The notes below the pieces were generated by a model. It saw nothing but the letters and a program-made list of their open reading frames with translations. It had not been told where the DNA came from and searched no databases. A DNA stretch of 53,123 bases from contig NZ_MWLL01000155.1 of NCBI RefSeq assembly GCF_002198675.1, forward strand, positions 1 to 53,123, read 5' to 3'. Origin of the DNA: Kineosporia sp. R_H_3 (GTDB lineage Bacteria; Actinomycetota; Actinomycetes; Actinomycetales; Kineosporiaceae). How positions within the stretch are numbered: the first letter of the stretch is position 1; each line of letters begins with the position of its first letter. Positions 16,156 through 26,200 of the stretch are shown piece by piece. The translations under genes were made by a program, and so were the position numbers.

Positions 16156-16862
16156 CGGGTGGACGCCTTCCCGTCGACGAGGTCGAGGCGGGCGTCGCAC
16201 CACTGCGCGACCTCGGCGTCGTGGGTGGCGAGGACCACGACGACGCCGTCGTCGGCGAGCCGGCGCAGGGCCGCGAGGACGACGTCCCGCGCGGCGGTGT
16301 CGAGCTCGCTCGTCGGCTCGTCGGCGAGCAGCAGCCGGGGCCGGACGACGAGCGCCCGGGCCACCGCGACGCGCTGCTGCTGCCCGCCGGACAGCTCCTC
16401 GGCGAGCCGGTCGGCGGTCAGCTCGTCGGGGCCCAGGCCCGCGTCGGCGAGGGCGGCGGACGCACGGTCGCGCACCGACGACCCGTCTCCCCGCCGTCCG
16501 CCCTCCAGCTGCAGCGCGAGCTCGACGTTCTCGTGCGCCGTGAGGACGGGCAGCAGCCCGTAGCCCTGCAGCACCATGGCCGCCCGGCGGCCGGGGCGGT
16601 GGTCGTCGAGCGCGACCGAGGCGCCGTCCCAGGCGACGGTGCCGGCGTCCGGGACGACGAGCCCGCCGAGCACCCCGAGCAGGGTGCTCTTGCCCGACCC
16701 GGACGGGCCGGTCACGGCGAGCACGCTGCCCGCCGGGACGTCGAGGTCCACGCCGTCCAGGACGGCGCGCCCGCGGTACCGCACCGTCACGCCACGGGCC
16801 ACGAGCCCGGTCGGCGGCCCCGCGGGGGTGGTGCCCGCCGAGGTGGTGGCCGCCGCGCTCAC
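16152..16862 (-). CDS. ABC transporter ATP-binding protein (MacB/LolD type)
   Basis: The 236-aa ATPase has every ABC motif: Walker A GPSGSGKSTLL, Q-loop in VLQGYGLLP, signature LSGGQQQRVAVARAL, Walker B LLLADEPTSELD, and the switch His in VVLATHDAEV. The LolD/MacB-like pattern fits the FtsX-type permease encoded upstream. An Ala/Thr-rich stretch of about 25 residues precedes the domain. Its start overlaps the previous ATPase gene by 4 bases (16859-16862), and its end overlaps the thioesterase start by 4. Confidence 0.9.
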   Translation of the reverse strand: MSAAATTSAGTTPAGPPTGLVARGVTVRYRGRAVLDGVDLDVPAGSVLAVTGPSGSGKSTLLGVLGGLVVPDAGTVAWDGASVALDDHRPGRRAAMVLQGYGLLPVLTAHENVELALQLEGGRRGDGSSVRDRASAALADAGLGPDELTADRLAEELSGGQQQRVAVARALVVRPRLLLADEPTSELDTAARDVVLAALRRLADDGVVVVLATHDAEVAQWCDARLDLVDGKASTR

Positions 16863-17704
16863 GGCTGCCTCCGCACCAGGCGCAGGTCGTCGCCGTCCCG
16901 GCGGACCTCGACGAGGGTGCCGGCCGGCCAGGCGTCACGCTCGCTGTGCGGCAGGTGCAGCGCCCCGTCGGCGCCGACGACGACGAAGCGCTCGTCGCCG
17001 CGGCCCTCCTCGCCGACCCGGCCCGCCCGCATGACGACCTGGCGGCCGAGCCGGGCGCCGACCTCGCGGTCGTGGGTCACGGCGACGACGGTCGTCCCGA
17101 ACCGCTCGTTGACCCGCTGCAGCGTCGCGATGACGGCGTCCCGGCCCGCGGCGTCGAGCTGGCTCGTCGGCTCGTCGGCGAGGAGCAGGCCGGGGCCGCC
17201 CGCGACCGCGGCGGCGATGGCGACCCGCTGCAGCTCGCCGCCGGACAGGGCGGCGAGCGGTGCGTCGGCGAGGTGGCCGAGGTCGAGCCCGGCGAGCAGG
17301 TCGGCGGCCGCGTCGGCGCGGTGCCGGCGGCCCGTCCCGCGCTGGGCGAAGGCGACGTTCTGCGCCGGGCTCGCGTACGGCAGGAGGTTGCGGCCGGCGC
17401 CCTGCAGGAGCGTCGCGACCCGGCCGCGGCGCAGGCGCAGCAGCTCGCGCTCGGACATCCGGCCGATCTCCGCGTCCCCGATCCGGACCGTGCCGGCCGA
17501 GGGCCGCACGAGCCCCGACAGCGCCGCGAGGAGGGTCGACTTGCCCGAGCCGGACGGCCCGAAGAGCGTCACGGTCTCGCCGGCCGCGATGGTCAGGTCG
17601 ACCCCGCGCAGCGCGACGACCTCGGTGTCGAAGAGCCGGTAGATGTGGACCAGCCCCTCGACCCGGACCGGCAGACCCGCGGCGGCGGGGGCGGGGGCGC
17701 TCAT
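16859..17704 (-). CDS. ABC transporter ATP-binding protein with C-terminal extension
   Basis: The 281-aa ATPase has Walker A GPSGSGKSTLL, signature LSGGELQRVAIAAAV, Walker B LLLADEPTSQLD and switch His VVAVTHDREV. In place of the usual VSQ Q-loop it has LLQGAGRNLLPYASP, as LolD-like proteins do. After the nucleotide-binding domain come about 60 extra residues (FVVVGADGALHLP, then LVEVRRDGDDLRLVRRQP), a small beta-rich tail whose role is unknown. The ATG at 17702-17704 overlaps the permease stop (ATGA). It differs enough from its neighbour that the two may form a heterodimer. Confidence 0.9.
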   Translation of the reverse strand: MSAPAPAAAGLPVRVEGLVHIYRLFDTEVVALRGVDLTIAAGETVTLFGPSGSGKSTLLAALSGLVRPSAGTVRIGDAEIGRMSERELLRLRRGRVATLLQGAGRNLLPYASPAQNVAFAQRGTGRRHRADAAADLLAGLDLGHLADAPLAALSGGELQRVAIAAAVAGGPGLLLADEPTSQLDAAGRDAVIATLQRVNERFGTTVVAVTHDREVGARLGRQVVMRAGRVGEEGRGDERFVVVGADGALHLPHSERDAWPAGTLVEVRRDGDDLRLVRRQP

Positions 17705-20700
17705 GCCTGCACCTGCCGGAGCAGCCCGGTGTCGGCCGCGGCGACGACGCGCCGGGCACCGAGCTCGCTGAACGCCGCGGCGACGAGGGCCGCCGCACCG
17801 GTCACCGCGAGCAGCAGCGGCCAGCGGACGCCGTACGCCCGGACGGCCTCCGGCCCGCCGGTGACCGCGGGCAGGGCGTCGAGCACGAGCCAGGTCGCGG
17901 CCGCGCCGGTGGCCGCCCCGACGAGGACCCCCAGGAGGACGAGCACGAGCTGCTCGACCCGCCCGGCCGCGACGAGCGAGGAGCGCCGGGCCCCGAGCAG
18001 GCGGGCCGCCGCGAGCTCGTAGGCGCGCCGGCGGCCGCCGAGGTACGTCGAGGCGAGGAGCGCGCCGCCGCCCGCGAGCAGTGCCGCGACCGCGGCGACG
18101 AGGTAGAGCACCAGGGCCAGCGAGGTGCCGTCCCGGTCGAGGACCGCCTGCCGGTCCGCCAGGTTCTCGACGCCGCGGACCGACAGACCGGCGGCCCCGA
18201 GCCGGCGGACGGCGTCCGGCGGTGCGGCGGGCGACAGCCAGACCTGGGCGTCCGCCTCGGCCCAGCGCCGCTCGGTGGCGGAGTCGACGGCGTTGCGCAG
18301 GTCGACGAGGGCGCCGGCACGTCCGACGACGGGCAGCGGGCCGCGGTCGCCGGTCGCCGTGACGACGAGCTGGGAGGAGTCGAGGCCCGCGACGCGGACG
18401 GTCGGCGCGTCGGACCCGCTGTCGTACGGCGAGTACGACGCCCGGTCCCCGAGGACCGCAGGCGGGTCCGCGGGGTGGTCGGCGGGCTCGGCGGCCGGGC
18501 CCGTCCCGTCCGTGACGGTGAGGACCAGCCCGGCGTCGCTCGTCTCCACGTCCTGCGGGCGGACCCGGGAGGGGTCGAGGGTCAGCGACGCCGTCCGGGC
18601 GAGGCGCCACCCGCCCGGGGACGACAGCCCGGCGTCGACCGGGCCGCCGGCGTCCGACATCCGGGTCACCGTCACGGTGCCGGACGGCTGGACGTCTCCG
18701 AACGGGTCGACGTCGAGGGTGAGGCGCAGCAGCCGGCAGCCGTCGCCGCACGCCGGCACCCGGACCCGGTAGTCGTGGGTGCCCCGGGCGAGCGCGCCGA
18801 AGGTGACGACCCGGTCGGTGCCGTCGGGGGCGATGAGCCGGGCGCCGAGGGACGTCTGCGACGAGCGCGCGGGCAGCGCGTCGTCCACGGTCACGGTGAG
18901 CGTGTCGCGCACCGTGACGGGTGCGGCGTCGACCGGCGGGCGCAGGACGCGCGCCAGCCCGGCCGGGGTGGTCCCGACCCACGCCGGGTCCCACGCCGAC
19001 ACGGCGGCGAACCGCGGCGAGTCCACCGCGAGGGTCCCGTCGACGCTGACGGCGGCCATCGCCCAGGACCCCTCGGCGTCTACGTTGCCGACGACCTGGG
19101 CGAGCGCCCACGGGGGCACCGCCGCGACGTGGACGACCTGCGCGGCCGGCACCTGGGTGCGGGCGAGGTCGTACCGGGCCTCCTGGGCGATCCGCCACTC
19201 CTGGACCCCGAAGACGGCCAGTGCGACGGCGACGGCGAGGAGCACGCTGACCCGGCTGCCGGCCGGGCGGCGGGCCAGGTTGCGGGCGGCGAGGAAGAGC
19301 GCGGCGCCGGGGCGGCCGCGGGTGCCCGTGACCGCGAGCCGGGCCACGAACGGCAGCACCCGGACGGCGACGAGCCCGCCGGCGAGGGCGAGCAGCGCCG
19401 GCGTCGCGAGGGCCACCGCGCCGGAGACGCCGGTCCTCAGCAGGTAGACGCCCTCCGCGGCGAGCGCGAGCGCGACGGCGTCGACGGCGACACCCCGCAG
19501 CCGGGCCGCCCGGCCGCCGGCCGTGCGCCGGAGCTGGTCCAGGACCGGTGCGGTGAGCAGCCTGGCCGTCGCGAGGGCGGCGGCGACGAGGCCGCCGACG
19601 ACGGCGGCGGCGAGCGCGAGCCAGACGGTGCGGTCCACGGTCACCGACGTCCCGGGCTGGAGCACGCCGTCGACGAGCCGGCTGACGACCAGGTACGACA
19701 GCGCGAGCCCGGCCGGGGCGGCCGCGAGCAGCAGGACGCAGGCCTCGGCGAGCGCGAGCACCGCCGTCCGGCGCAGGGACAGGCCGCGCAGCTTCGCGAG
19801 GGCGACCTCGGCGCTGCGCTCCTCGGTCGTCGTCGCGACGACGAGGAAGAGGACGAACCAGGCCAGCGCCACGAGCTGCAGCGTGATCGCCAGCGCGGCG
19901 CCGCGCAGGTCCCGCCGCTGCGGCGCGACCTCGGCGAGCAGGTCGGTGAGCTGGTTCCGCAGGGTCATCGGGGGCAGGTCCGCGGCCTCGACGCCGCGGA
20001 CCGCGCCGGGCGGCCGGCCGGCGACCGCGCGCAGGTCGCGGTCGACCGCGGCGACGTCGGCGGTGACGGGGCCGATGGTCGAGAGCAGGATCGTGTCCCG
20101 CCGCAGCGGCCGGTAGGCGCCGGCGGCACCGCCGAGCGTCCTGTCCTCGATGTCCTCGCGCGCGACGAGCACGGCGTCGATCTTGAGGACGTCGTCCGGC
20201 TGGCGCGGCTCGGTCCACTGGATCGGGGAGCGGGCGCCCCAGACGGCCTCGGCCGCGGCGACGTCCGCGTAGATCCCCGCGACGCGCAGCGGCCGGGGAG
20301 CGAGGGAGAGCCGGACCGTGCTGCCGACCGCCAGCCGGAAGGTCTGCGCCGTCCGCCGCGAGACGAGGACCTGACCGGTGCCGGGCGAGCACGTGCCGCT
20401 GTCCATCTGCAGCCCTTCGCAGGCCCGCTCGAGCCACACCGGCTGGGCCAGCCCCGCGACGGAGCCGCCGTCGAGCACGAGGGAGGTGCTGTCGAGCTCG
20501 ACGAACGCGCTGGGCGGCCCGAACCACCGGTCCAGCCGGCGGTCCGCGGCGACGGCCCGGACGGCGTCCGCGACGACCGGCGGCCCGACCTGGCCGGTCG
20601 TCGGGTCGCTGCTCATGTCACCGGTGAGCCGGCCGGGGCCGCCGAGCTGGGCCTCGACCGTGAGGCCGACCTGGACCGCGGGCGCCTGCGCGACCCGCTG

Positions 20701-20838
20701 CCGCAGCAGGGACTCCTCGGCACTGCGCGCGTAGAGCGGCCCGAGCGTGCCCGCGGCGGTCGCGACGACCGAGGCGGCGAGGACGGCGAACGAGGTCGCC
20801 CGGCGCCAGCGCACCGCGCGCCAGAGCAGGGCGAGCAC
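17701..20838 (-). CDS. large FtsX-like ABC permease
   Basis: This 1045-aa membrane protein has an N-terminal anchor (residues 15-35), a large extracytoplasmic part, an FtsX domain near residues 320-440 (ending with the motif TTEERSAEVALAKLRG), more membrane helices, a second extracytoplasmic region, and a second FtsX domain near 910-1040 (RAYELAAARLLGA). Two FtsX domains in one chain imply that one polypeptide does the work of a permease dimer. The start is the GTG at 20836-20838, preceded by TAGCCT with a 6-base gap. It heads a four-gene operon with two ATPases and a thioesterase. The substrate is unknown; related systems move lipids, lipoproteins or peptides. Confidence 0.85.
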   Translation of the reverse strand: MLALLWRAVRWRRATSFAVLAASVVATAAGTLGPLYARSAEESLLRQRVAQAPAVQVGLTVEAQLGGPGRLTGDMSSDPTTGQVGPPVVADAVRAVAADRRLDRWFGPPSAFVELDSTSLVLDGGSVAGLAQPVWLERACEGLQMDSGTCSPGTGQVLVSRRTAQTFRLAVGSTVRLSLAPRPLRVAGIYADVAAAEAVWGARSPIQWTEPRQPDDVLKIDAVLVAREDIEDRTLGGAAGAYRPLRRDTILLSTIGPVTADVAAVDRDLRAVAGRPPGAVRGVEAADLPPMTLRNQLTDLLAEVAPQRRDLRGAALAITLQLVALAWFVLFLVVATTTEERSAEVALAKLRGLSLRRTAVLALAEACVLLLAAAPAGLALSYLVVSRLVDGVLQPGTSVTVDRTVWLALAAAVVGGLVAAALATARLLTAPVLDQLRRTAGGRAARLRGVAVDAVALALAAEGVYLLRTGVSGAVALATPALLALAGGLVAVRVLPFVARLAVTGTRGRPGAALFLAARNLARRPAGSRVSVLLAVAVALAVFGVQEWRIAQEARYDLARTQVPAAQVVHVAAVPPWALAQVVGNVDAEGSWAMAAVSVDGTLAVDSPRFAAVSAWDPAWVGTTPAGLARVLRPPVDAAPVTVRDTLTVTVDDALPARSSQTSLGARLIAPDGTDRVVTFGALARGTHDYRVRVPACGDGCRLLRLTLDVDPFGDVQPSGTVTVTRMSDAGGPVDAGLSSPGGWRLARTASLTLDPSRVRPQDVETSDAGLVLTVTDGTGPAAEPADHPADPPAVLGDRASYSPYDSGSDAPTVRVAGLDSSQLVVTATGDRGPLPVVGRAGALVDLRNAVDSATERRWAEADAQVWLSPAAPPDAVRRLGAAGLSVRGVENLADRQAVLDRDGTSLALVLYLVAAVAALLAGGGALLASTYLGGRRRAYELAAARLLGARRSSLVAAGRVEQLVLVLLGVLVGAATGAAATWLVLDALPAVTGGPEAVRAYGVRWPLLLAVTGAAALVAAAFSELGARRVVAAADTGLLRQVQA

Positions 20839-20926
20839 CGGGTCAGGCTAGCGCCAGGGCCCCCGCAGACGGCCGTGTTCGCGGACGGGGCCGCCTCCCG
20901 CCGTCGAGAGGTCCAGGCCGTAGCCT

Positions 20927-20942
20927 GTTACCGCGGCGACAC
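20927..20942 (+). promoter_or_regulatory. partial GlnR-like site upstream of glnA2
   Basis: GTTAC, six bases, then GACAC lies 75 bases upstream of the glnA2 start. It matches one half of the GlnR a/b-site arrangement with one mismatch in the b-site (GAAAC). The next 11-base repeat positions do not match. The 178-base gap 20839-21016 otherwise holds only the divergent permease promoter. Weak evidence. Confidence 0.3.
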
Positions 20943-21016
20943 GCGGCCCTGTGAGGCTGGGCGGATCCGTACAACCGGTTCGGGCGGGAGCCCCCGATCG
21001 ATGAGCGAGTGTGACC

Positions 21017-22354
21017 GTGGACAGGCAGCAGGAGTTCGTCCTCCGCACGATCGAGGAGCGTGACATCCGGTTCGTCCGGCTGTGGTTCACCGACGTCCTC
21101 GGCTCGCTCAAGTCGGTGGCCGTCGCCCCCGCCGAGCTCGAGGGGGCGTTCTCCGAGGGCATCGGCTTCGACGGCTCCGCGATCGAGGGCCTGGCCCGGG
21201 TCTACGAGGCCGACATGCTCGTCCGGCCGGACCCGGCGACGTTCGCCGTCCTGCCCTGGCGGGGGGACCACCACGGCACCGCGCGGATGTTCTGCGACGT
21301 CCTCACCCCGGACGGCGAGCCGTCGCTGTCGGACCCGCGCAACGTCCTGCGCCGCGCGCTGCACAAGGCCGCCGGCCACGGGCTGACCTTCTACACGCAC
21401 CCCGAGATCGAGTTCTACCTGCTCAAGGACGAGTGGGCGCCGGGCCGCGACCCGGAGCCCGTCGACCGGGCCGGGTACTTCGACCACGTCCCGCGGGGCA
21501 CGACCCACGACTTCCGGCGGGCCGCGATCGGCGTCCTGGAGTCGATGGGCATCTCCGTCGAGTTCAGCCACCACGAGGGCGGCCCCGGCCAGAACGAGAT
21601 CGACCTGCGGTACGCCGACGCGCTGAGCACGGCCGACAACATCATGACCTTCCGCAGCGTCATCAAGGAGGTCGCGCTCGAGCAGGGCATCTACGCGACG
21701 TTCATGCCCAAGCCGTTCGCGGACCACCCCGGCTCCGGCATGCACACGCACCTGTCGCTCTTCGAGGGCGACCGCAACGCCTTCCACGAGGCGGGCGCGG
21801 AGTTCCAGCTGAGCAAGGTGGCGCGGCAGTTCATCGCCGGCCTGCTCGCGCACGCCGCCGAGATCACCGCCGTGACGAACCAGTGGGTCAACTCGTACAA
21901 GCGGCTGTGGGGCGGCGGCGAGGCCCCGAGCTACGTGTGCTGGGGCCACAACAACCGGTCCGCGCTCATCCGGGTGCCGATGTACAAGCCGGGCAAGGGC
22001 AACTCGACGCGCATCGAGTACCGCGCGATCGACTCCGCCGCGAACCCCTACCTCGCGTTCGCGCTCATGCTCGCGGCCGGGCTCAAGGGCATCGAGGACG
22101 GGCTCGACCTGCCGGACGGCGCCGAGGACGACGTGTGGTCGCTCACCGACTCCGAGCGCCGCGCCCTCGGGATCAAGCCGCTGCCGACGAGCCTGGACAA
22201 CGCGATCCAGATCATGGAGGAGTCCGAGCTCGTCGCCGAGACCCTCGGCGAGGGCGTCTTCGACTACTTCCTGCGCAACAAGCGCGCCGAGTGGGCGGAG
22301 TACCGGCACCAGATCACGGCGTTCGAGCTCAACCGCTACCTCCCGATGCTCTGA
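21017..22354 (+). CDS. glnA2: type I glutamine synthetase GlnA2 (non-adenylylated class)
   Basis: The 445-aa protein is closely GlnA2-like: DRQQEFVLRTIEERDIRFVRLWFTDVLG at the N terminus, GFDGSAIEGLARVYEADM, the ATP/Glu-site EIEFYLL, NEIDLRYADAL, SGMHTHLSLFEG, and NPYLAFALMLAAG. At the position of the GlnE-modified tyrosine it has EDDVWSL, so Trp replaces Tyr and it should not be adenylylated. It may make glutamine, but Streptomyces GlnA2 is reported to be a gamma-glutamylpolyamine synthetase, so that role is an alternative. I chose the GTG at 21017 because family members start MD(K/R)QQEF; another GTG lies at 21011. Confidence 0.9.
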   Translation: MDRQQEFVLRTIEERDIRFVRLWFTDVLGSLKSVAVAPAELEGAFSEGIGFDGSAIEGLARVYEADMLVRPDPATFAVLPWRGDHHGTARMFCDVLTPDGEPSLSDPRNVLRRALHKAAGHGLTFYTHPEIEFYLLKDEWAPGRDPEPVDRAGYFDHVPRGTTHDFRRAAIGVLESMGISVEFSHHEGGPGQNEIDLRYADALSTADNIMTFRSVIKEVALEQGIYATFMPKPFADHPGSGMHTHLSLFEGDRNAFHEAGAEFQLSKVARQFIAGLLAHAAEITAVTNQWVNSYKRLWGGGEAPSYVCWGHNNRSALIRVPMYKPGKGNSTRIEYRAIDSAANPYLAFALMLAAGLKGIEDGLDLPDGAEDDVWSLTDSERRALGIKPLPTSLDNAIQIMEESELVAETLGEGVFDYFLRNKRAEWAEYRHQITAFELNRYLPML

Positions 22355-22384
22355 CCGGCCCGACCGGACGAAGACGGACGAACG

Positions 22385-23173
22385 ATGACGACGCTGTCCA
22401 CCCCGACGTCACCGTCGGACGCCGCCACCGCTGCCCGCGTGCTCGTCGTCGTCCACGAGGACGACTCCGGCCTCGGCCGGCTCGACCCGTACCTGCGCGA
22501 GCGCCTCGGCCCGGCGTGCATCGACGACCGGCACCCCGGCTCGGGCGACGAGCTGCCCGCCGACCTCTCCGGGCACGACGCGGTCGTCGTGCTCGGCGGG
22601 GTCATGGCGGCCTGGGAGGACGACGTCGCCCCCTGGCTGCCCGGCACCCGGGCGCTGCTCGCCGAGGCGGTCGACCGGGGCGTCCCCGCGCTCGGCATCT
22701 GCCTGGGCTTCCAGCTGCTGGCGATGGCCACGGGCGGCCGGGCCGAGCGCGGCACGCACGGGCTGGAGATCGGCTACGTCGAGGTCGACCTGCTGCCGGC
22801 GGCGGCGGACGACGCCCTGCTCGGGGCCGTCCACGCCGAGGCCGGGCCGCGGATCGGCGTCGCGCACTGGCACCAGGACACCGTGACCGAGCTGCCGCCG
22901 GGCGCCGTCCCGCTCGCGACCGGGCAACGGTACGCCCGGCAGGCGTTCCGGCTGGGGGAGCGGGCCTGGGGCGTCCAGTACCACCCCGAGGTCACCGCCG
23001 CGGACTACGAGAGCTGGCTCGTCGGCGGCCACGGCACCGTCGTCGGCGCCGGCCTGCACCCCGACGACCTGCGGCCGGCGCTCGCCGCCGGCGAGGAGTC
23101 GCTCGCGCGCGTCGCCCGCACCCACGCGGTCGCGTTCGCGGACGTCGTCGCCGCGTACGTCGCCCGCCGCTGA
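22385..23173 (+). CDS. class I glutamine amidotransferase (GATase1)
   Basis: The 262-aa protein has a class I amidotransferase fold with its catalytic triad visible: Cys106 in GICLGFQLLA, and His200 and Glu202 in WGVQYHPEV. There is no synthetase domain, so it is the stand-alone GuaA-like type whose partner or substrate is unknown; gamma-glutamyl amine hydrolysis is one known activity of such proteins. It begins 30 bases after glnA2 and is followed 67 bases later by glnE, so it is read with nitrogen genes. If GlnA2 makes gamma-glutamyl amines, this enzyme could hydrolyse them (inference). Confidence 0.85.
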   Translation: MTTLSTPTSPSDAATAARVLVVVHEDDSGLGRLDPYLRERLGPACIDDRHPGSGDELPADLSGHDAVVVLGGVMAAWEDDVAPWLPGTRALLAEAVDRGVPALGICLGFQLLAMATGGRAERGTHGLEIGYVEVDLLPAAADDALLGAVHAEAGPRIGVAHWHQDTVTELPPGAVPLATGQRYARQAFRLGERAWGVQYHPEVTAADYESWLVGGHGTVVGAGLHPDDLRPALAAGEESLARVARTHAVAFADVVAAYVARR

Positions 23174-23240
23174 CCGGCGGCCCCGCCCCGCGATCGGCAC
23201 CCTTCCGACGGCACCGGGCCGACGGGCTACGGTGGCGGAC

Positions 23241-26200
23241 GTGAGCACGTCCAGGGCCAGGCGCGGCAGCCTCGGCGGCCAGCTGGCCCGCCTGGGCTTC
23301 GTCGACGTCGCGAAGGCCGAGCGGCTCCTCGAGGACCCGGCGCTCGCCGGGATCGTCGACCCGTTCGAGGACGTCTTCGAGGACGGCGCGCTCTCCGCGC
23401 TCGGCGAGGCGCCGGACCCGGACCTCGCGCTGCTGTCGCTCGTGCGGATCCTCGAGCAGCTCATCGGCCTGCAGCCCGACGACCCGTTCGTCGCGTTCGA
23501 CCTCGACGGCGACGCCGGTGAGCGGCCCGCCGCACCGACGACCGGCGAGATCGCGCTGCTCGGGGCGCACCCCGCGCGGCTGCGCGCCGTCCTGCGCTCC
23601 GGCGGCCCGGCCCGGGACCGGCTCGTCGCCGTCCTCGGTGCCTCGACGGCGCTCGGCGACCACCTCGCCCGGCACCCGGAGCACTGGACGGTGCTCGTCG
23701 AGGACGACGAGGAGAGCCGCACCGCGCCCGCGATGCGCGCCGAGCTCCTGCACGCCGTCGGCGCCGACCCGGACGCCGCGGAGCCGGTGGCGACGCTGAC
23801 CCCCGAGGAGGCGACGGACGCGCTGCGGGTCGCCTACCGCCGCCGGCTGCTCGCCGTCGCCGGGCTCGACCTCACCGCACCCGACCCGGTCGTCGCGATG
23901 CCCGCGGTCGGCCGCGAGCTCGCCGACCTCGCCGCGGCCGCGCTGGAGACCGCCCTCGCCATCGCCCGCAGCGAGCTGCCGCCGGACGCCGCCCCCTGCC
24001 GGATCGCGGTCATCGGGATGGGCAAGTGCGGCGGCCGCGAGCTGAACTACGTGAGCGACGTCGACGTCGTCTACGTCGTCGAGCCCCCCGAGGAGCTCGC
24101 CGGCGACCCGGACGCCGAGACCGCCGCGCTCGCGACCGGCACCCGGCTCGCCGCGGGCCTGGCCCGGGCCTGCTCCGCCGCGACGGCCGAGGGCACGCTC
24201 TGGCCCGTCGACGCCAACCTGCGCCCCGAGGGCAAGGCCGGACCGCTCGTGCGGACCCTCGAGAGCCACCGGTCCTACTACCAGCGGTGGGCCGCGACGT
24301 GGGAGTTCCAGGCGCTGCTCAAGGCCCGCCCCGTCGCCGGGGACCTCGCCCTCGGCGAGGCCTACCTCGACGCGCTCGAGCCGATGGTGTGGCAGGCCTC
24401 GCAGCGGGAGAACTTCGTCGAGGACGTCCAGGCGATGCGCCGCCGCGTCGAGCAGCACGTGCCCCCGAAGGAGGCGGCCCGGCAGATCAAGCTCGGCCCG
24501 GGGGGACTGCGCGACGTCGAGTTCAGCGTCCAGCTGCTCCAGCTCGTCCACGGCCGGGTCGAGCCGCGGCTGCGCACGGGCAACACGACCCAGGGCCTGG
24601 AGCTGCTCTCGACGTACGGCTACGTCGGCCGCGACGACGCCGCGGAGATGGACCGGGCGTACCGGTTCCTGCGCACCCTCGAGCACCGCGTCCAGCTGTT
24701 CCGGCTGCGTCGCACGCACGTCGTCCCGGACGCGGAGGCCGACCTGCGCCGGATGGGCCGGTCGTTCGGGTTCCGCCGGACGCCGGCCGTCGAGCTCGAG
24801 GAGACCTGGCAGGCCCGGGCCCGCGAGGTGCGGCGGCTCCACGAGAAGCTCTTCTACCGGCCGCTGCTCGCGGCCGCCGCCCGGCTCACGACCGACGAGG
24901 TCCGGCTCACGCCCGAGGCCGCGACGGCCCGGCTGCGGGCGCTCGGCTACCGCGACCCCGGTGGCGCGATGCGGCACATCGAGGCGCTCACGTCGGGCGT
25001 CAGCCGGCGGGCCGCGATCCAGCGGCAGCTGCTGCCGGTCATGCTCGGCTGGTTCGCCGGGGGAGCGGACCCGGACGCCGGGCTGCTGTCGTTCCGCCGG
25101 GTCAGCGACGAGCTCGGGACGACGCACTGGTACCTCAAGATGCTCCGCGACTCCGGCGCCGCGGCGGAGCGGATGGCGCACGTCCTCGCCTCCAGCCGGC
25201 TCGTCTCCGAGCTCCTCGAGCTCGGGCCGGAGGCGGTCGCGATGCTCGGCGACGAGGCGGAGCTGAGGCCCCGGCCGCGGTCGGCGATGATCGACGCCGT
25301 CCGGCGGGCCGCCGACCGGCACGGCGGCGACCCGGAGGGCGCCGTCATCGCCGCGCGCGCCGTCCGGCGGCGGGAGATCGTCCGCACGGCGATCGCGGAC
25401 CTCGTCGGGCTCGCCGACCTCGCGGCGGTCGGGCGCGGGCTCTCGGACGCCGCGGTGGCCGCCGTCGACGGGACGCTGCGGGCGGCGTCCGCGGCCGTCG
25501 CGCAGCGCACCGGCGGCATGCTGCCGACGCGGCTGCTCGTCGTCGGGATGGGCCGGCTCGGCGGCAGCGAGGCCGGCTACGGCAGCGACGCGGACGTCAT
25601 GTTCGCCCACGAGCCGCTGCCCGGTGCCGACGAGAAGCAGGCGCAGGACGCGGCGATGGCCGTCGTCTCCGAGCTGCGCCGGATGCTCCGGATGCCCGGC
25701 CCGGAGCCGGCGCTCGACGTCGACGCGGACCTGCGGCCCGAGGGCCGCAACGGCCCGCTCGTGCGCACCCTCGACTCGTTCGCGGAGTACTACGGGCGCT
25801 GGTCCTCGACGTGGGAGGCGCAGGCGCTCACCCGGGCCGTGCCGATCGCCGGCGACGAGGACCTCGCGCTGCGGTTCGTCGCGCTCGTCGACCCGCTGCG
25901 CTGGCCCGAGGGCGGGCTGCCGGAGGCGGCCGTCAAGGAGATCCGCCGGATCAAGGCCCGGGTCGAGTCCGAGCGGCTGCCGCGCGGCGCCGACCCGCAC
26001 CGGCACCTCAAGCTCGGCCGCGGCGGGCTCTCGGACGTCGAGTGGACCGTCCAGCTGCTCCAGCTCCAGCACGCGTCGACCGTGCCGGGGCTGCGGACGA
26101 CGTCGACGACGGGCGCTCTCGCCGCGGCCGCGGAGGCCGGCCTGCTCGACGAGCACGACGCGCACGCGCTGCTCCTGGCGTGGACGCTGGCCTCCCGGGT

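Noticed and set aside
17705-20527. Upstream extension of the ABC ATPase frame through the permease gene (a possible giant fusion)
   Set aside because: The extra 941 codons are another frame of the permease gene with shadow composition; the real ATPase start is the ATG at 17702-17704.
17260-21063. 1267-codon plus-strand open frame opposite the ABC permease
   Set aside because: The translation is low-complexity Arg/Gly/Asp-rich text, while the opposite strand encodes clear FtsX and ATPase domains.
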